Origin: Nocardiopsis sp. FIRDI 009
Lineage (GTDB): Bacteria > Actinomycetota > Actinomycetes > Streptosporangiales > Streptosporangiaceae
Assembly (NCBI RefSeq): GCF_003386285.1
Contig: NZ_QPNC01000009.1
Span: forward strand, 248,001 to 312,000
Direction: 5' to 3'
Length of the DNA: 64,000 nucleotides
A program made the position numbers and the translations under genes. Shown one piece after another: positions 54,380-63,414 of the stretch. The notes below the pieces were generated by a model. It was not told the DNA's origin and made no database searches. It saw only the letters and a list, made by a program, of their open reading frames with translations. How positions within the stretch are numbered: position 1 is the stretch's first letter; each line of letters begins with the position of its first letter.

Positions 54380-54919
54380 CTATTCGCCGGTCACGCCGTC
54401 GGCGAGTTCGCGCAGCACGTCCAGATGCCCGTTGTGCCGGGCGGTCTCCTCGATCATGTGCACCAGGACCCAGCGCAGCGTCGTGCGTCCCCGGTGGTCG
54501 GGGAGGCCACGGGAGGAGCTGCCCAGCTCCAGACGGGCGGTGATCTCCCGCGAGCGCGCGCACTGGACGTCGTACTCGTCCAGGAGTTCGTCCAACGGCC
54601 GATGGGCGCCGATCCGGAACTCCGCGTCGGGATCCTCGGGCGAATACGGTCCGCCATCGGGCTGGTCGAGCATGACCGTCTCGAACCAGAACGCCTCCAC
54701 CCAGCGCAGGTGCGACACGATGCCGCCCACCGTCATCAGCGGCGATGTCGGCAGTCGGACCGCGCCCACGTGCTCGGGGGAGAGCCCGGCGCACTTGCGG
54801 CGCACGGTCGCGCGGTGCCAGTCCAGCCACGACGAGAGCATCGTGCGCTCGTCGGCGGCCATCGGAGGGTCGATGCGGGCGGGTTCGGTCAGGGGCGAGG
54901 GGGCGGTGGCGTCACTCAT
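54380..54919 (-). CDS. DinB-superfamily protein (DUF664)
   Basis: 179-aa protein with the DinB/mycothiol-dependent four-helix fold. Histidine positions expected for the metal site are seen in VSHLRWVEAFWFE and in HMIEETARHNGHLDVLREL. Members are thiol transferases using mycothiol, or of unknown function; the name is unrelated to polymerase DinB. ATG 54919 follows GGAAGGAGAA. It converges on the CGNR gene. Confidence 0.9.
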   Translation of the reverse strand: MSDATAPSPLTEPARIDPPMAADERTMLSSWLDWHRATVRRKCAGLSPEHVGAVRLPTSPLMTVGGIVSHLRWVEAFWFETVMLDQPDGGPYSPEDPDAEFRIGAHRPLDELLDEYDVQCARSREITARLELGSSSRGLPDHRGRTTLRWVLVHMIEETARHNGHLDVLRELADGVTGE

Positions 54920-54997
54920 GCGGGTATTCTCCTTCCGGCCCGTGCCCCGCGGCCAGTGTTTTTCCGGGGCGCCGACGGGCCCGGGAGAAGGGGGAAC

Positions 54998-55654
54998 ATG
55001 ACCGGTCACAGTCGTGCGGAAGCGGCGCGCCGCGCGCTTCTCGTGGGCGCGTGCGTCCTGGTCGGCATGGCCCTGATCGGCGCCGCCCTGGGCCCGGTGT
55101 GGTGGTTGCTGGCGCCCGAACGCGCGGTGGGCACCGCCCTCGGCGACGGCGGGGTCTTCACCGGCGCCGCGCAGGAGGTCTTCGCGGGGGAGGCGTACTT
55201 CGCCCTCATCACGGGGGCCGCGGGGATGGTCACCGGCTACGCCGCCTACATGGTCCAGTTCTCCCTGGCACGCCGCCGGGTCCAGGACCTGCGCCTGGTC
55301 TGCCTGGTCGCGGGCGTCCTGGGGGCGGTGGCGGCGGCCGTGCTCACCTGGCAGGTCGGAACCCTGCTCGACGCGCCCCTGCACGCGGCCGCGGCCGCGG
55401 CCGAACGCGGGGAGTCCGTCCCCGTCGGCCTCGAACTGCGCGCGACCTCGTTCCTGACGGTCTGGCCCTTCCTCTTCGTCCTCCAGTACGGACTGTTGGA
55501 CGGGATCAGCGCCCTGCGCTCCGACCAGCCGGGTGTGCTCCCGCCCGGCCCGGAGGCGGGGGCCCCGCGGGACGCGGAGCGCCCGGGGGACCCACGAAGA
55601 CCGTCCGCGACCAGCGACCCCGGCCGGACCGACACGCAGGACCCCGCTTCCTGA
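54998..55654 (+). CDS. membrane protein of unknown function
   Basis: 218-aa protein with four helices (about residues 12-34, 65-88, 98-120 and 146-168) and a disordered Pro/Asp/Arg-rich tail. Probably a DUF2567-like actinobacterial protein, but I am not certain. ATG follows GGGAGAAGGGGG. It converges on the acyl-CoA synthetase gene. Confidence 0.75.
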   Translation: MTGHSRAEAARRALLVGACVLVGMALIGAALGPVWWLLAPERAVGTALGDGGVFTGAAQEVFAGEAYFALITGAAGMVTGYAAYMVQFSLARRRVQDLRLVCLVAGVLGAVAAAVLTWQVGTLLDAPLHAAAAAAERGESVPVGLELRATSFLTVWPFLFVLQYGLLDGISALRSDQPGVLPPGPEAGAPRDAERPGDPRRPSATSDPGRTDTQDPAS

Positions 55655-55663
55655 ACCCCGGTG

Positions 55664-57532
55664 TCACAGACTCTGGACGGTCTCCTCGTACATGCCGTCC
55701 AGCAGGTCACGGTACTTCTCCTCGATCGCCCGCCGCCGCATCTTGAGACTGGGCGTGATCTCCCCCTCCTCCACCGACAGGTCGTTGGGCAGGATCGCGA
55801 AGCGCTTCACGGTCTCGTGCCGGGGCAGGTCCCGGTTCAACGTGTCGATGGCCTCCTGCACGACCTCCCGGACCGCGGGCTCCCTGGTCAGCGCCGTGTA
55901 GTCGAGCCCGCCCAGGCCGTTGTCGGCGGCCCACCCGGCGATCGCCTCGGGGTCCAGGGCCACCAGCGCCACGCAGTACGGCCGCCGGTCCCCGTGCACG
56001 ACCAGGTTGCTCACGTACGGGCACAGCGCCTTGAACCGGCCCTCGATGCCCTGCGGCGCCACGTACTTGCCCCCGGAGGTCTTGATCAGCTCCTTCTTGC
56101 GGTCGGTGATGCGCAGCCGCCCGTCCTCCAGGACGCCGATGTCGCCGGTCGCGAACCAGCCGTCCTCCGTCAGCACCGCCTGGGTGGCGCCGGACAGGTT
56201 GTGGTAGCCGCGCATCACCCCGCCGCCGCGCAGCATCACCTCACCGTCCTCGGCGATCCTGACCTCGGTACCGGGCAGCGGCCGCCCCACGCTCCCGAAC
56301 CGCACCTCGCCCGGGCGGTTGACGAAGGTGGCTCCGCTGCTCTCCGTGAGCCCGTACCCCTCCAGGATCGTGATCCCCGCGCCGTAGAAGAACCGGCCGA
56401 TCTCCGGTGCCAGGGGCGCGCTGCCGGAGACGAAGAACCGGAGCCGCCCACCGAACCGCTCCCGCAGCTTGGCGAACACCAGCCGGTCGGCGACACGGTG
56501 CTGCACGGCCAGCACGCCACCGGGTTCGCGCCCCCGCTCGCGCTCACGCGCGACCCGGTCGGCCACGCCCGCCGCCCACCGGAAGATCCGGTACCGCACC
56601 GCGCCGCCCTCCCGGGCCTGCATCACCACCCGGTTGTACACCTTCTCGAAGATGCGCGGCGCCGCCGCCATGAACGTCGGCCGGACCACGGCCAGGTTGT
56701 CCACGATCCGGTCCATGCGCCCGTCCACCGCCGTCCGGTAACCGATGCGCAACTGCCCCACCTGGATGACCTTGCCGAACACGTGCGCCAGCGGCAGCCA
56801 CAGGTACTGCACGTCGTCACCGGTCAGCAGCGCCCGCCCCTGCGCGCGCAGCTCCTGGTCGAGGGTGTGCAGGGCCTCGGCCTCGTACAGCCAGTTGGCG
56901 TGGTCGAGGCGCACCCCCTTGGGCCTGCCCGTGGTGCCGGAGGTGTAGATGAGGGTGGCCAGGTGTTCGGGGCGCACCCGCGCCACCAGCTCCTCGAACA
57001 GGCCGGGCCGCTCGGCGGCCAGCCGCGCGCCGCGCGCCTCCAGGTCGGCGAGCGAGATCACCCACTCGTCGTCACCCCCGGCCTCGCCCTCGAAGGCGAT
57101 CACCCGGGACAGACCGGGCATCCGGGCGCGCTGCTGGAGCAGCTTGTCCACCTGTTCGTCGTTCTCGGCGAAGGCGACCATGCTGCCGGAGTCGGAGACG
57201 ATGTAGGCGCAGTCGGGCGGGGTGCACGAGGGGTAGATGGTCGTCGTGGCCCCTCCCGCGCACAGCACGCCGAGGTCGGCCAGGATCCACTCGATCCTGG
57301 TGCTCGCCGCGATCGCGCACCGGGCCTGGGAGGTCACTCCGAGCGAGTGCAGTCCCAGGGCGATGTCGCGGACACGGTCACGGGTCTGGGTCCAGGTCAG
57401 CTCGGCCCAGGTCTCACCGTCGCCGGACGGGTCCGGGACGGGGTGGGTGAAGGCCACCGCGTCGCCGGATTCGGCGACGCGGGCGGTGAACATGGCGGCG
57501 ATCGAGGGAAAGGGGGATGAACTGTTGTTCAT
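55664..57532 (-). CDS. fadD: long-chain acyl-CoA synthetase (AMP-forming)
   Basis: 622-aa ANL-superfamily ligase. AMP-binding motif YTSGTTGRPKGV, then EGYGLTESSG, GDIG and the C-terminal KELIKTSGGKYVAPQ. Insertions and ends match FadD15-like fatty acyl-CoA synthetases. ATG 57532 gives MNNSSSPFPSIAAMF. The substrate chain length is inferred from family only. Confidence 0.93.
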   Translation of the reverse strand: MNNSSSPFPSIAAMFTARVAESGDAVAFTHPVPDPSGDGETWAELTWTQTRDRVRDIALGLHSLGVTSQARCAIAASTRIEWILADLGVLCAGGATTTIYPSCTPPDCAYIVSDSGSMVAFAENDEQVDKLLQQRARMPGLSRVIAFEGEAGGDDEWVISLADLEARGARLAAERPGLFEELVARVRPEHLATLIYTSGTTGRPKGVRLDHANWLYEAEALHTLDQELRAQGRALLTGDDVQYLWLPLAHVFGKVIQVGQLRIGYRTAVDGRMDRIVDNLAVVRPTFMAAAPRIFEKVYNRVVMQAREGGAVRYRIFRWAAGVADRVARERERGREPGGVLAVQHRVADRLVFAKLRERFGGRLRFFVSGSAPLAPEIGRFFYGAGITILEGYGLTESSGATFVNRPGEVRFGSVGRPLPGTEVRIAEDGEVMLRGGGVMRGYHNLSGATQAVLTEDGWFATGDIGVLEDGRLRITDRKKELIKTSGGKYVAPQGIEGRFKALCPYVSNLVVHGDRRPYCVALVALDPEAIAGWAADNGLGGLDYTALTREPAVREVVQEAIDTLNRDLPRHETVKRFAILPNDLSVEEGEITPSLKMRRRAIEEKYRDLLDGMYEETVQSL

Positions 57533-57649
57533 GTCACAACGCTACCCCCGGGTAGGGGGACCGGCAATGACCCGCGACCGACTGTGCGCGGAAGCACCGG
57601 CCCCTGTGGCACGGGGGATGCGCGGCCGTGCCCGACGTCACGCCCCCGC

Positions 57650-58135
57650 TCAGGGGGCGCCGATCGGAGCGGTGACCGCCTCCGTCAGCCGGATCAGGTC
57701 CCGGGGCGCCAGCTCCATCTGGAGCCCGCGCCGACCCGCCGAGACGTAGACCGACGCCAGCTCCGTCACCGACGCGTCGATCACCGTCCGCAACCGTTTG
57801 CGCTGCCCCAACGGGCTGATGCCCCCGCGCACGTACCCGGTGACCTTCTCGGCCCGGGCCGGGTCCGCCATCGTCGCCCGCTTCCCCCCGACCGCGGCGG
57901 CCAGCGCCTTGAGGTCCAGCGACGTGCTCACCGGCACCACCCCGACCGTGAACACCCCGTCCACCTCGGCGATCAGTGTCTTGAGGACCCGTTCGTGCGG
58001 GACCCCCAGCGCGTCGGCGGCGTCGGTGCCGTAGGAGTGCCCGTCCGCGCCGCCCCCCACCTCGTAGGGGTGCAGGGTGTAGGCGGTCTTGGCCCGCCCC
58101 GCGGCCACGGTCGCGGGTGTGCCCCTTCCACTCAT
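57650..58135 (-). CDS. ybaK: Cys-tRNA(Pro) deacylase (YbaK/EbsC)
   Basis: 161-aa editing protein that removes mischarged Cys from tRNA-Pro. Family features: HPYEVGG, LKTLIAEVDG, the lysine in GGKRATMADPA and GYVRGGISPLGQ. ATG 58135 follows GAGGAGA. A longer frame upstream is not conserved. Confidence 0.93.
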   Translation of the reverse strand: MSGRGTPATVAAGRAKTAYTLHPYEVGGGADGHSYGTDAADALGVPHERVLKTLIAEVDGVFTVGVVPVSTSLDLKALAAAVGGKRATMADPARAEKVTGYVRGGISPLGQRKRLRTVIDASVTELASVYVSAGRRGLQMELAPRDLIRLTEAVTAPIGAP

Positions 58136-58235
58136 GCCGGGGATCTCCTCAACTCTCACGCGGTCACGGACACGGGCATCGGACACGCGTCGCGCGCGGC
58201 GACCGCGCCGGCCCGCACCAGCAGGTTAACGCCGT

Positions 58236-59012
58236 CTAGTTGAAGGAGACGCCGTTGTTCAGGAAGGGGCCGGCGGGCAGGTTGGGGAGAGTGGGAGCGG
58301 CCACGATCCGGTTCTCCCGGCGCAGGAACCGCGCGGCCACCGCCAGGCGGGTGGCGGCGTCCTCCGCCTCCAGCAGCCGCTGCTTCTCCGCCTGGTCCAG
58401 CACCACCGACGCCGCCACCCTGTAGGACAGCGCGATCGGGTCCTTCGGCAGCTCGGGGTGGGTCTCCGGCGCCATCCCGATGTCGGCCAGGCGTTGGCAG
58501 TACGTGTCGTACAGGTCCCGGACCCGTTCGGCGTGCTCCTCGGCGTCCGGGCCCACCGGTTCGGGCAGGAACGACACCGACGCGGTCGAGTACTCGTCCG
58601 GTGAGGAGGGGTCGACCTCGGACAGGTCGGTGACGGTGAACCGGGCCCCGCCCTCGACGACCAGGTCGTAGCGCCCGTCCTCGTAGGTGCGCACGTCCCG
58701 CACGACCGCGGTGCACCCCGTCCCGCTCACCCTCGGCAGGGACACCTCGCTCCGGCCGGTCGTGGGCACGCCCGTGTCGGCGCCGCCCGACCCCTGGCCG
58801 GACTCGCTGGCCACCTCGTGACCGAGTTCGATCCACACCACGCCGAAGCGGTGCGGGCCGCTCCGGTGCGTCGCACCCTCACCCCCGGTCAGGGTGGGGC
58901 CCAGGAGTTCGGAGACGAGGCGGCGGTAGCGCCGCTCGAACACGTGCAGGGGAACGCTCATACCGGGGAACAGGACGGTGTTGAGCGGAAAGATCGGCAG
59001 TGCCACGGGCAT
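58236..59012 (-). CDS. LON substrate-binding-domain protein
   Basis: 258-aa protein consisting of the Lon N-terminal (PUA-like) domain with no protease or ATPase part. Starts MPVALPIFPLNTVLFPGMSVPLHVFE. Free LON-domain proteins are common in actinobacteria and of unknown role. CATACT ends six bases before ATG 59012, suggesting a leaderless mRNA. Ends with a helical C-terminus. Confidence 0.9.
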   Translation of the reverse strand: MPVALPIFPLNTVLFPGMSVPLHVFERRYRRLVSELLGPTLTGGEGATHRSGPHRFGVVWIELGHEVASESGQGSGGADTGVPTTGRSEVSLPRVSGTGCTAVVRDVRTYEDGRYDLVVEGGARFTVTDLSEVDPSSPDEYSTASVSFLPEPVGPDAEEHAERVRDLYDTYCQRLADIGMAPETHPELPKDPIALSYRVAASVVLDQAEKQRLLEAEDAATRLAVAARFLRRENRIVAAPTLPNLPAGPFLNNGVSFN

Positions 59013-59140
59013 GGTTCCAGTATGCCCGCGGAGGCCGCGCACGGCACGGCCCGGGCGGCGTCCGGCCTCCCCTCAGGACCGGACGTCCGCACCCGGGCCG
59101 CCTGGAGCGGGTCCCTCCCGTCACCGGGACGGACCCGAGG

Positions 59141-59701
59141 TCAGGACACCGACGGGCCCGCCGTCTCCGGCGCGTCCTGGCTGCCGTGGTCCTCGCTGGG
59201 CATGTCGCGCGCCACGAACGTCTCCACGTCGAAGAGGTTGCCGTCGGCGCGGTCGACCACGTTGAGGAGGGTCGACATCTTGGCGACCTCCTCCGTCTGC
59301 TCCTGCACGAACCACTGGAGGAACTGCTCGCCCGCGTAGTCGTCCTCGTCACGGGCGACCTTGGCCAGGCGGTGGATCTGGTCGGTCACCTCGCGCTCCT
59401 GGCGCAGGGCCAGCGCCACCAGATCGCGCGCGGTGTTGAAATCGGTCTCGATCTCGTCCACTGAGGGAAAGACGAAGTCCACGTCGCTGTCGATGAGGTA
59501 CCGCACGATCATCTGCGCGTGGTCGCGTTCCTCCAGCGACTGTTCGTAGAAGACACGCGCCAACTGCGGCAGGTCCCGGGAGTCGAACCATGTCGCGATG
59601 GCGACGTACTGGTGCGACGCGGTGTACTCGTGCCGCACCTGGTCAACCAGGAGTCGGTGGAACTTGGAAAGGCCGCTGTCGCCGCTCTTGCTCGAAGTCA
59701 T
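59141..59701 (-). CDS. ftn: ferritin
   Basis: 186-aa non-haem ferritin-like iron-storage protein. The ferroxidase ligands are seen as E25 (VRHEYTASHQY), E58xxH61 (EERDHAQ) and Glu residues in QEREVTDQI and VQEQTEE. Lacks the haem-binding Met. The last 20 residues are acidic. ATG 59701 lies six bases after TATCGT, suggesting leaderless; ATG 59719 is an alternative. Two degenerate iron boxes lie 60-110 bases upstream. Confidence 0.93.
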   Translation of the reverse strand: MTSSKSGDSGLSKFHRLLVDQVRHEYTASHQYVAIATWFDSRDLPQLARVFYEQSLEERDHAQMIVRYLIDSDVDFVFPSVDEIETDFNTARDLVALALRQEREVTDQIHRLAKVARDEDDYAGEQFLQWFVQEQTEEVAKMSTLLNVVDRADGNLFDVETFVARDMPSEDHGSQDAPETAGPSVS

Positions 59702-59762
59702 GACATCACGATAACGCATTCAAAAGCATTATGCGATACGTCGAAAAACGTGTCGGAATTTG

Positions 59763-59810
59763 TTAGGCAAGCCTTTCTGAAGTCAACTGAGGTTAGGTAT
59801 TCCAAACTAA
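59763..59810 (-). promoter_or_regulatory. tandem DtxR/IdeR-like iron boxes upstream of ferritin
   Basis: TTAGGCAAGCCTTTCTGAA (59763-59781) and TTAGGTATTCCAAACTAA (59793-59810) each match the 19-bp actinobacterial iron box TTAGGTTAGSCTAACCTAA at about 12-13 positions. They lie 62-110 bases upstream of the ferritin start. In mycobacteria, tandem boxes upstream of bfrB mediate activation by iron-bound IdeR, so the same arrangement may apply. Confidence 0.6.
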
Positions 59811-59938
59811 GGCGAAGCTTATCGGGAGCATTTGCGGCGGACTGTTCGGCGATGCCCCCGAACGCCGCGACGCGCCGGAGGCGCACGCGTGCTGTCCAAC
59901 ATGCGGACACGACACCCTCGGTCACGGGGGAAGCGCCC

Positions 59939-59944
59939 TAGACT
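59939..59944 (+). promoter_or_regulatory. -10 element of leaderless hisD
   Basis: TAGACT ends six bases before the hisD GTG at 59951 and no ribosome site precedes it, so the his operon mRNA probably starts at the GTG. Confidence 0.5.
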
Positions 59945-59950
59945 GGGGCC

Positions 59951-61252
59951 GTGATCAGTCGAATCGACCTCCGAGGCACCCAAGGCGACCCCCGCGAAGC
60001 GCTCCCGCGCGCGGAACTGGACGTGGCGGACGCGGCCGAACGCGTACGCCCCCTGTGCGAGGACGTGCGCCATCGCGGAACCGAGGCGCTGATCGAACTC
60101 ACCGAACGCTTCGACGGCGTCCGCCTCACCGACATCCGGGTCCCACGCGAGGCGATCGACGCCGCCCTGGCCGACCTCGACCCCGCCGTGCGCGCCGCGC
60201 TGGAGGAGTCCATCCGCCGCGCCCGCAAGGTTCACCGCGACCAGCGCCGCACCGACCACACCACCCGGGTCGTCCCCGGCGGCACCGTCACCGAGAGGTG
60301 GATCCCGGTCGGCCGCGTCGGCCTCTACGTGCCCGGCGGCCGCGCCGTGTACCCCTCCAGCGTCATCATGAACGTCGTCCCCGCCCAGGAGGCGGGCGTG
60401 ACGTCCCTCGCCGTCACCTCACCGCCCCAGCGCGAGTTCGGCGGGCTGCCCCACCCGACCATCCTCGCCGCCTGCGCCCTGCTCGGCGTCGACGAGGTCT
60501 ACGCGGTCGGCGGCGCCCAGGCCGTGGCCATGTTCGCCCACGGCGCGGGCGAGTGCGCGCGCGCCGACATGGTCACCGGCCCCGGCAACATCTGGGTGGC
60601 CGCCGCCAAGCGCCTGCTCAAGGGCGTCATCGGCATCGACGCCGAGGCCGGGCCCACCGAGATCGCCATCCTGGCCGACGCCACGGCCAACGCCGACTAC
60701 GTCGCCGCCGACCTCATCAGCCAGGCCGAGCACGACGTCGTCGCCGCCTCCGTGCTGGTCACCCCGGACGAGGCCCTGGCCGACGCCGTCACCGAGCGGC
60801 TCGCCGTACGCGTCCCCGCGACCAAGCACGCCGACCGCGTCCGAGAGGCCCTCGGCGGACCCCAGTCCGGCATCGTCCTGGTCGACGACGTCGAGCACGG
60901 CCTCGCCGTCGTGGACGCCTACGCGGCCGAGCACCTGGAGATCATGACCGCCGACGCCGCCGACGTCGCCGCCCGCGTGCGCAACGCCGGGGCGATCTTC
61001 GTCGGCGACCACTCCCCGGTCTCGCTCGGCGACTACGCCGCCGGATCCAACCACGTCCTGCCCACCGGCGGGTGCGCCTGCCACAGCGGCGGACTGAGCG
61101 TCCAGACCTTCCTGCGCGGTGTGCACGTCGTCTCCTACGACGCCGACGCGCTGGCCGAGGTCGCCCATCACGTCGTCACCCTGGCCAACGCCGAGGACCT
61201 GCCCGCGCACGGTGAGGCGATCACCGCGCGCACCGGCGACGGCGCGACCTGA
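59951..61252 (+). CDS. hisD: histidinol dehydrogenase
   Basis: 433-aa zinc enzyme catalysing the last two steps of histidine synthesis, histidinol to histidine. Family segments: [18 protein letters not shown], the [12 protein letters not shown] strand, LVDDVEHG and the C-terminal [15 protein letters not shown]. The GTG start at 59951 is leaderless. First gene of the his operon. Confidence 0.97.
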   Translation: MISRIDLRGTQGDPREALPRAELDVADAAERVRPLCEDVRHRGTEALIELTERFDGVRLTDIRVPREAIDAALADLDPAVRAALEESIRRARKVHRDQRRTDHTTRVVPGGTVTERWIPVGRVGLYVPGGRAVYPSSVIMNVVPAQEAGVTSLAVTSPPQREFGGLPHPTILAACALLGVDEVYAVGGAQAVAMFAHGAGECARADMVTGPGNIWVAAAKRLLKGVIGIDAEAGPTEIAILADATANADYVAADLISQAEHDVVAASVLVTPDEALADAVTERLAVRVPATKHADRVREALGGPQSGIVLVDDVEHGLAVVDAYAAEHLEIMTADAADVAARVRNAGAIFVGDHSPVSLGDYAAGSNHVLPTGGCACHSGGLSVQTFLRGVHVVSYDADALAEVAHHVVTLANAEDLPAHGEAITARTGDGAT

Positions 61253-61290
61253 GCCCGACGGACGACCCGACACACCAAGAGCGTGCAACC

Positions 61291-62373
61291 GTGAGCCTCA
61301 CACCGAACGACCTGCCCCTCCGCGACGACCTGCGCGGCCAGTCGCCCTACGGCGCCCCGCAGCTGGACGTGGACGTGGCACTCAACACCAACGAGAACCC
61401 CTACCCGCCCTCGCCGCGCCTGGCCAAGGCCCTGTCCGAGGTCGTCGCCGACACCGCGCTGGGCCTCAACCGCTACCCCGACCGCAACGCCGTGTACCTG
61501 CGCGAGCGGCTCGCCGACTACCTCGGCCACGGGCTGGGCGCGGACCGGGTCTGGGCGGCCAACGGCTCCAACGAGATCCTCCAGCAGATCCTCCAGGCCT
61601 TCGGCGGCCCCGGACGCACCGCGATGGGCTTCGAGCCCTCCTACGCCATGCACCCGGTCATCTCGCGCGGCACCAACACCGGGTGGGTGTCCGTGCCCCG
61701 CGACGACCGCTTCCGCGTCGACGTCGACGCCGCCCTGGCCGCGATCGCCGAGCACCGGCCCAGCGTCGTGTTCCTCACCTCGCCCAACAACCCCACCGGC
61801 ACCGCCCTCGACATCGCCGACATCCGGCGGATCGCCGAGGCCGCCCCCGGTGTGGTCGTCGTCGACGAGGCCTACGCCGAGTTCCGCCGCGAGGGCACAC
61901 CCAGCGCCCTGACCCTGCTGCCGGAACACCCCCGGCTCGTCGTCTCGCGCACCATGTCCAAGGCGTTCGCCCTGGCCGGAGCCCGCGTCGGCTACCTCGC
62001 CGCCCACCCGGCCGTGGTCGACGCCCTTCAACTGGTCCGCCTGCCCTACCACCTGTCCGCCGTCACCCAGGCGGTCGCCACCACCGCGCTCGACCACGCC
62101 GACGAACTCCTCGCCGCCGTCGCCGACCTGCGCGCCGAACGCGACCGCCTCGTCGACTGGCTGCGCGAGCAGGGCTTGTCCGTCGCCGACTCCGACGCCA
62201 ACTTCGTCATGTTCGGCGAGTTCGAGGACCGCACCGGGGTCTGGAACGCCATGCTCGACCAACGGGTCCTCATCCGCGAGGTCGGCCCGCCCGGATGGCT
62301 GCGCGTCACCGTCGGCACCCCCGACGAGATGGCCGCCTTCCGCCGCGCCCTGCTCCAGGCCACCGGCCGCTGA
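61291..62373 (+). CDS. hisC: histidinol-phosphate aminotransferase
   Basis: 360-aa class I/II PLP aminotransferase. PLP lysine is K224 in [31 protein letters not shown] and SPNNPTG are family motifs. The GTG start is 38 bases after hisD. It transfers the amino group from glutamate to imidazole-acetol phosphate. Confidence 0.96.
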   Translation: MSLTPNDLPLRDDLRGQSPYGAPQLDVDVALNTNENPYPPSPRLAKALSEVVADTALGLNRYPDRNAVYLRERLADYLGHGLGADRVWAANGSNEILQQILQAFGGPGRTAMGFEPSYAMHPVISRGTNTGWVSVPRDDRFRVDVDAALAAIAEHRPSVVFLTSPNNPTGTALDIADIRRIAEAAPGVVVVDEAYAEFRREGTPSALTLLPEHPRLVVSRTMSKAFALAGARVGYLAAHPAVVDALQLVRLPYHLSAVTQAVATTALDHADELLAAVADLRAERDRLVDWLREQGLSVADSDANFVMFGEFEDRTGVWNAMLDQRVLIREVGPPGWLRVTVGTPDEMAAFRRALLQATGR

Positions 62374-62479
62374 GTCCACCCGCCGCCCACCGTCGCCGTG
62401 GACGCCGTCCGTCGGGGGCTTCCACCCCCGGCGGACGGCCTCGGGCCACAGCCGTCCACCCACCACCGAGAGAGTCACC

Positions 62480-63073
62480 ATGAGCCGCACCGGACGCGTC
62501 GAACGCACCACCAAGGAAACCAAGGTCCTGGTCGAGATCGACCTCGACGGCACCGGCGTCGCCGACGTCTCCACCGGCGTCGGGTTCTTCGACCACATGC
62601 TCGACCAGCTCGCCAAGCACGGCCTGTTCGACCTCACCGTGCGCACCGAGGGCGACCTGCACATCGACTCCCACCACACCATGGAGGACACCGCGCTCGC
62701 CCTGGGCGCCGCCTTCCGCGAGGCACTGGGCGACAAGCGCGGCATCCGCCGCTTCGCCGACGCCAAGGTGCCCCTGGACGAGGCCCTGGCCGAGGTGACC
62801 GTCGACGTGTCCGGCCGCCCCTACCTCGTGCACAGCGAACCCGAGGGCATGGCGCCGATCATCGGCCGCGACTACGACACGACCATGACCCGCCACATCC
62901 TGGAGTCGTTCGTGGCCCAGGCGCGCGTGGCCCTGCACGTCCACGTGCCCTACGGCCGCAACGCCCACCACATCGTCGAGTGCCAGTTCAAGGCCCTGGC
63001 CCGAGCCCTGCGCACCGCCACCGAGAGCGACCCGCGCGTCACCGACATCCCGTCCACCAAGGGCGCCCTGTAG
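62480..63073 (+). CDS. hisB: imidazoleglycerol-phosphate dehydratase
   Basis: 197-aa monofunctional dehydratase. Metal-binding His/Glu sets are seen as [14 protein letters not shown] and [30 protein letters not shown] is also present. ATG follows GAGAGAG, 106 bases after hisC. The phosphatase domain of enterobacterial HisB is absent, as normal in actinobacteria. Confidence 0.97.
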   Translation: MSRTGRVERTTKETKVLVEIDLDGTGVADVSTGVGFFDHMLDQLAKHGLFDLTVRTEGDLHIDSHHTMEDTALALGAAFREALGDKRGIRRFADAKVPLDEALAEVTVDVSGRPYLVHSEPEGMAPIIGRDYDTTMTRHILESFVAQARVALHVHVPYGRNAHHIVECQFKALARALRTATESDPRVTDIPSTKGAL

Positions 63074-63235
63074 ATGGACACCGACCTGTGGGCGCTGTTC
63101 CTCGTCGTCCTGGGCGGTTTCCTCATCGGGGGCGCCTACTCCCTGTGGAAGGTCAACCGGATCGTCGCCGTCGCACTGGGCGCGTGCGCGGCCCTCGCCG
63201 TGGCCTCCGGGGTGCTCCGGTTGGGCTACTTTTAG
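63074..63235 (+). CDS. 53-aa membrane protein in the his operon
   Basis: ATG directly follows the hisB TAG with no gap, giving [20 protein letters not shown] and a second helix at about residues 30-50, ending LRLGYF. Two membrane helices, no known function. Actinomycete his operons often carry such a small membrane gene between hisB and hisH. Its stop codon TAG is formed by the TA target site plus the first base of the inverted-repeat element that follows. Confidence 0.75.
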   Translation: MDTDLWALFLVVLGGFLIGGAYSLWKVNRIVAVALGACAALAVASGVLRLGYF

Positions 63236-63397
63236 GGCGTGTGTGGCGGACACTCGCCCTGCTGCGCGACGCCCCAGCACAACTCTCGCGGCGTTCTCGT
63301 CAGTCGACAGGACACCACCCTGACTCCTTCTTCGGCCTCGCGAGAGCCGCATCGGATGCGCCGCTCGCGACGGGCAGCATCCACCACACACGCCCTA
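63233..63397. mobile_element. MITE-like element with TA target duplication
   Basis: GGGCGTGTGTGG at 63235-63246 and its exact complement CCACACACGCCC at 63384-63395 bound a 161-base element; TA flanks both ends (63233 and 63396), so the repeat including target is 14 bases. TA duplication is the hallmark of IS630/Tc1-mariner elements. A second internal inverted repeat, CTCTCGCG/CGCGAGAG (63283-63290 and 63339-63346), adds secondary structure. No gene inside. Removing it restores a TAG stop and brings the hisH ribosome site next to it. Confidence 0.65.
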
Positions 63398-63414
63398 GCG
63401 GAAAGGCAGACCTC

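Noticed and set aside
59820..59950. His-rich leader peptide before hisD
   Set aside because: No short frame with histidine codons and no terminator; hisD looks leaderless.
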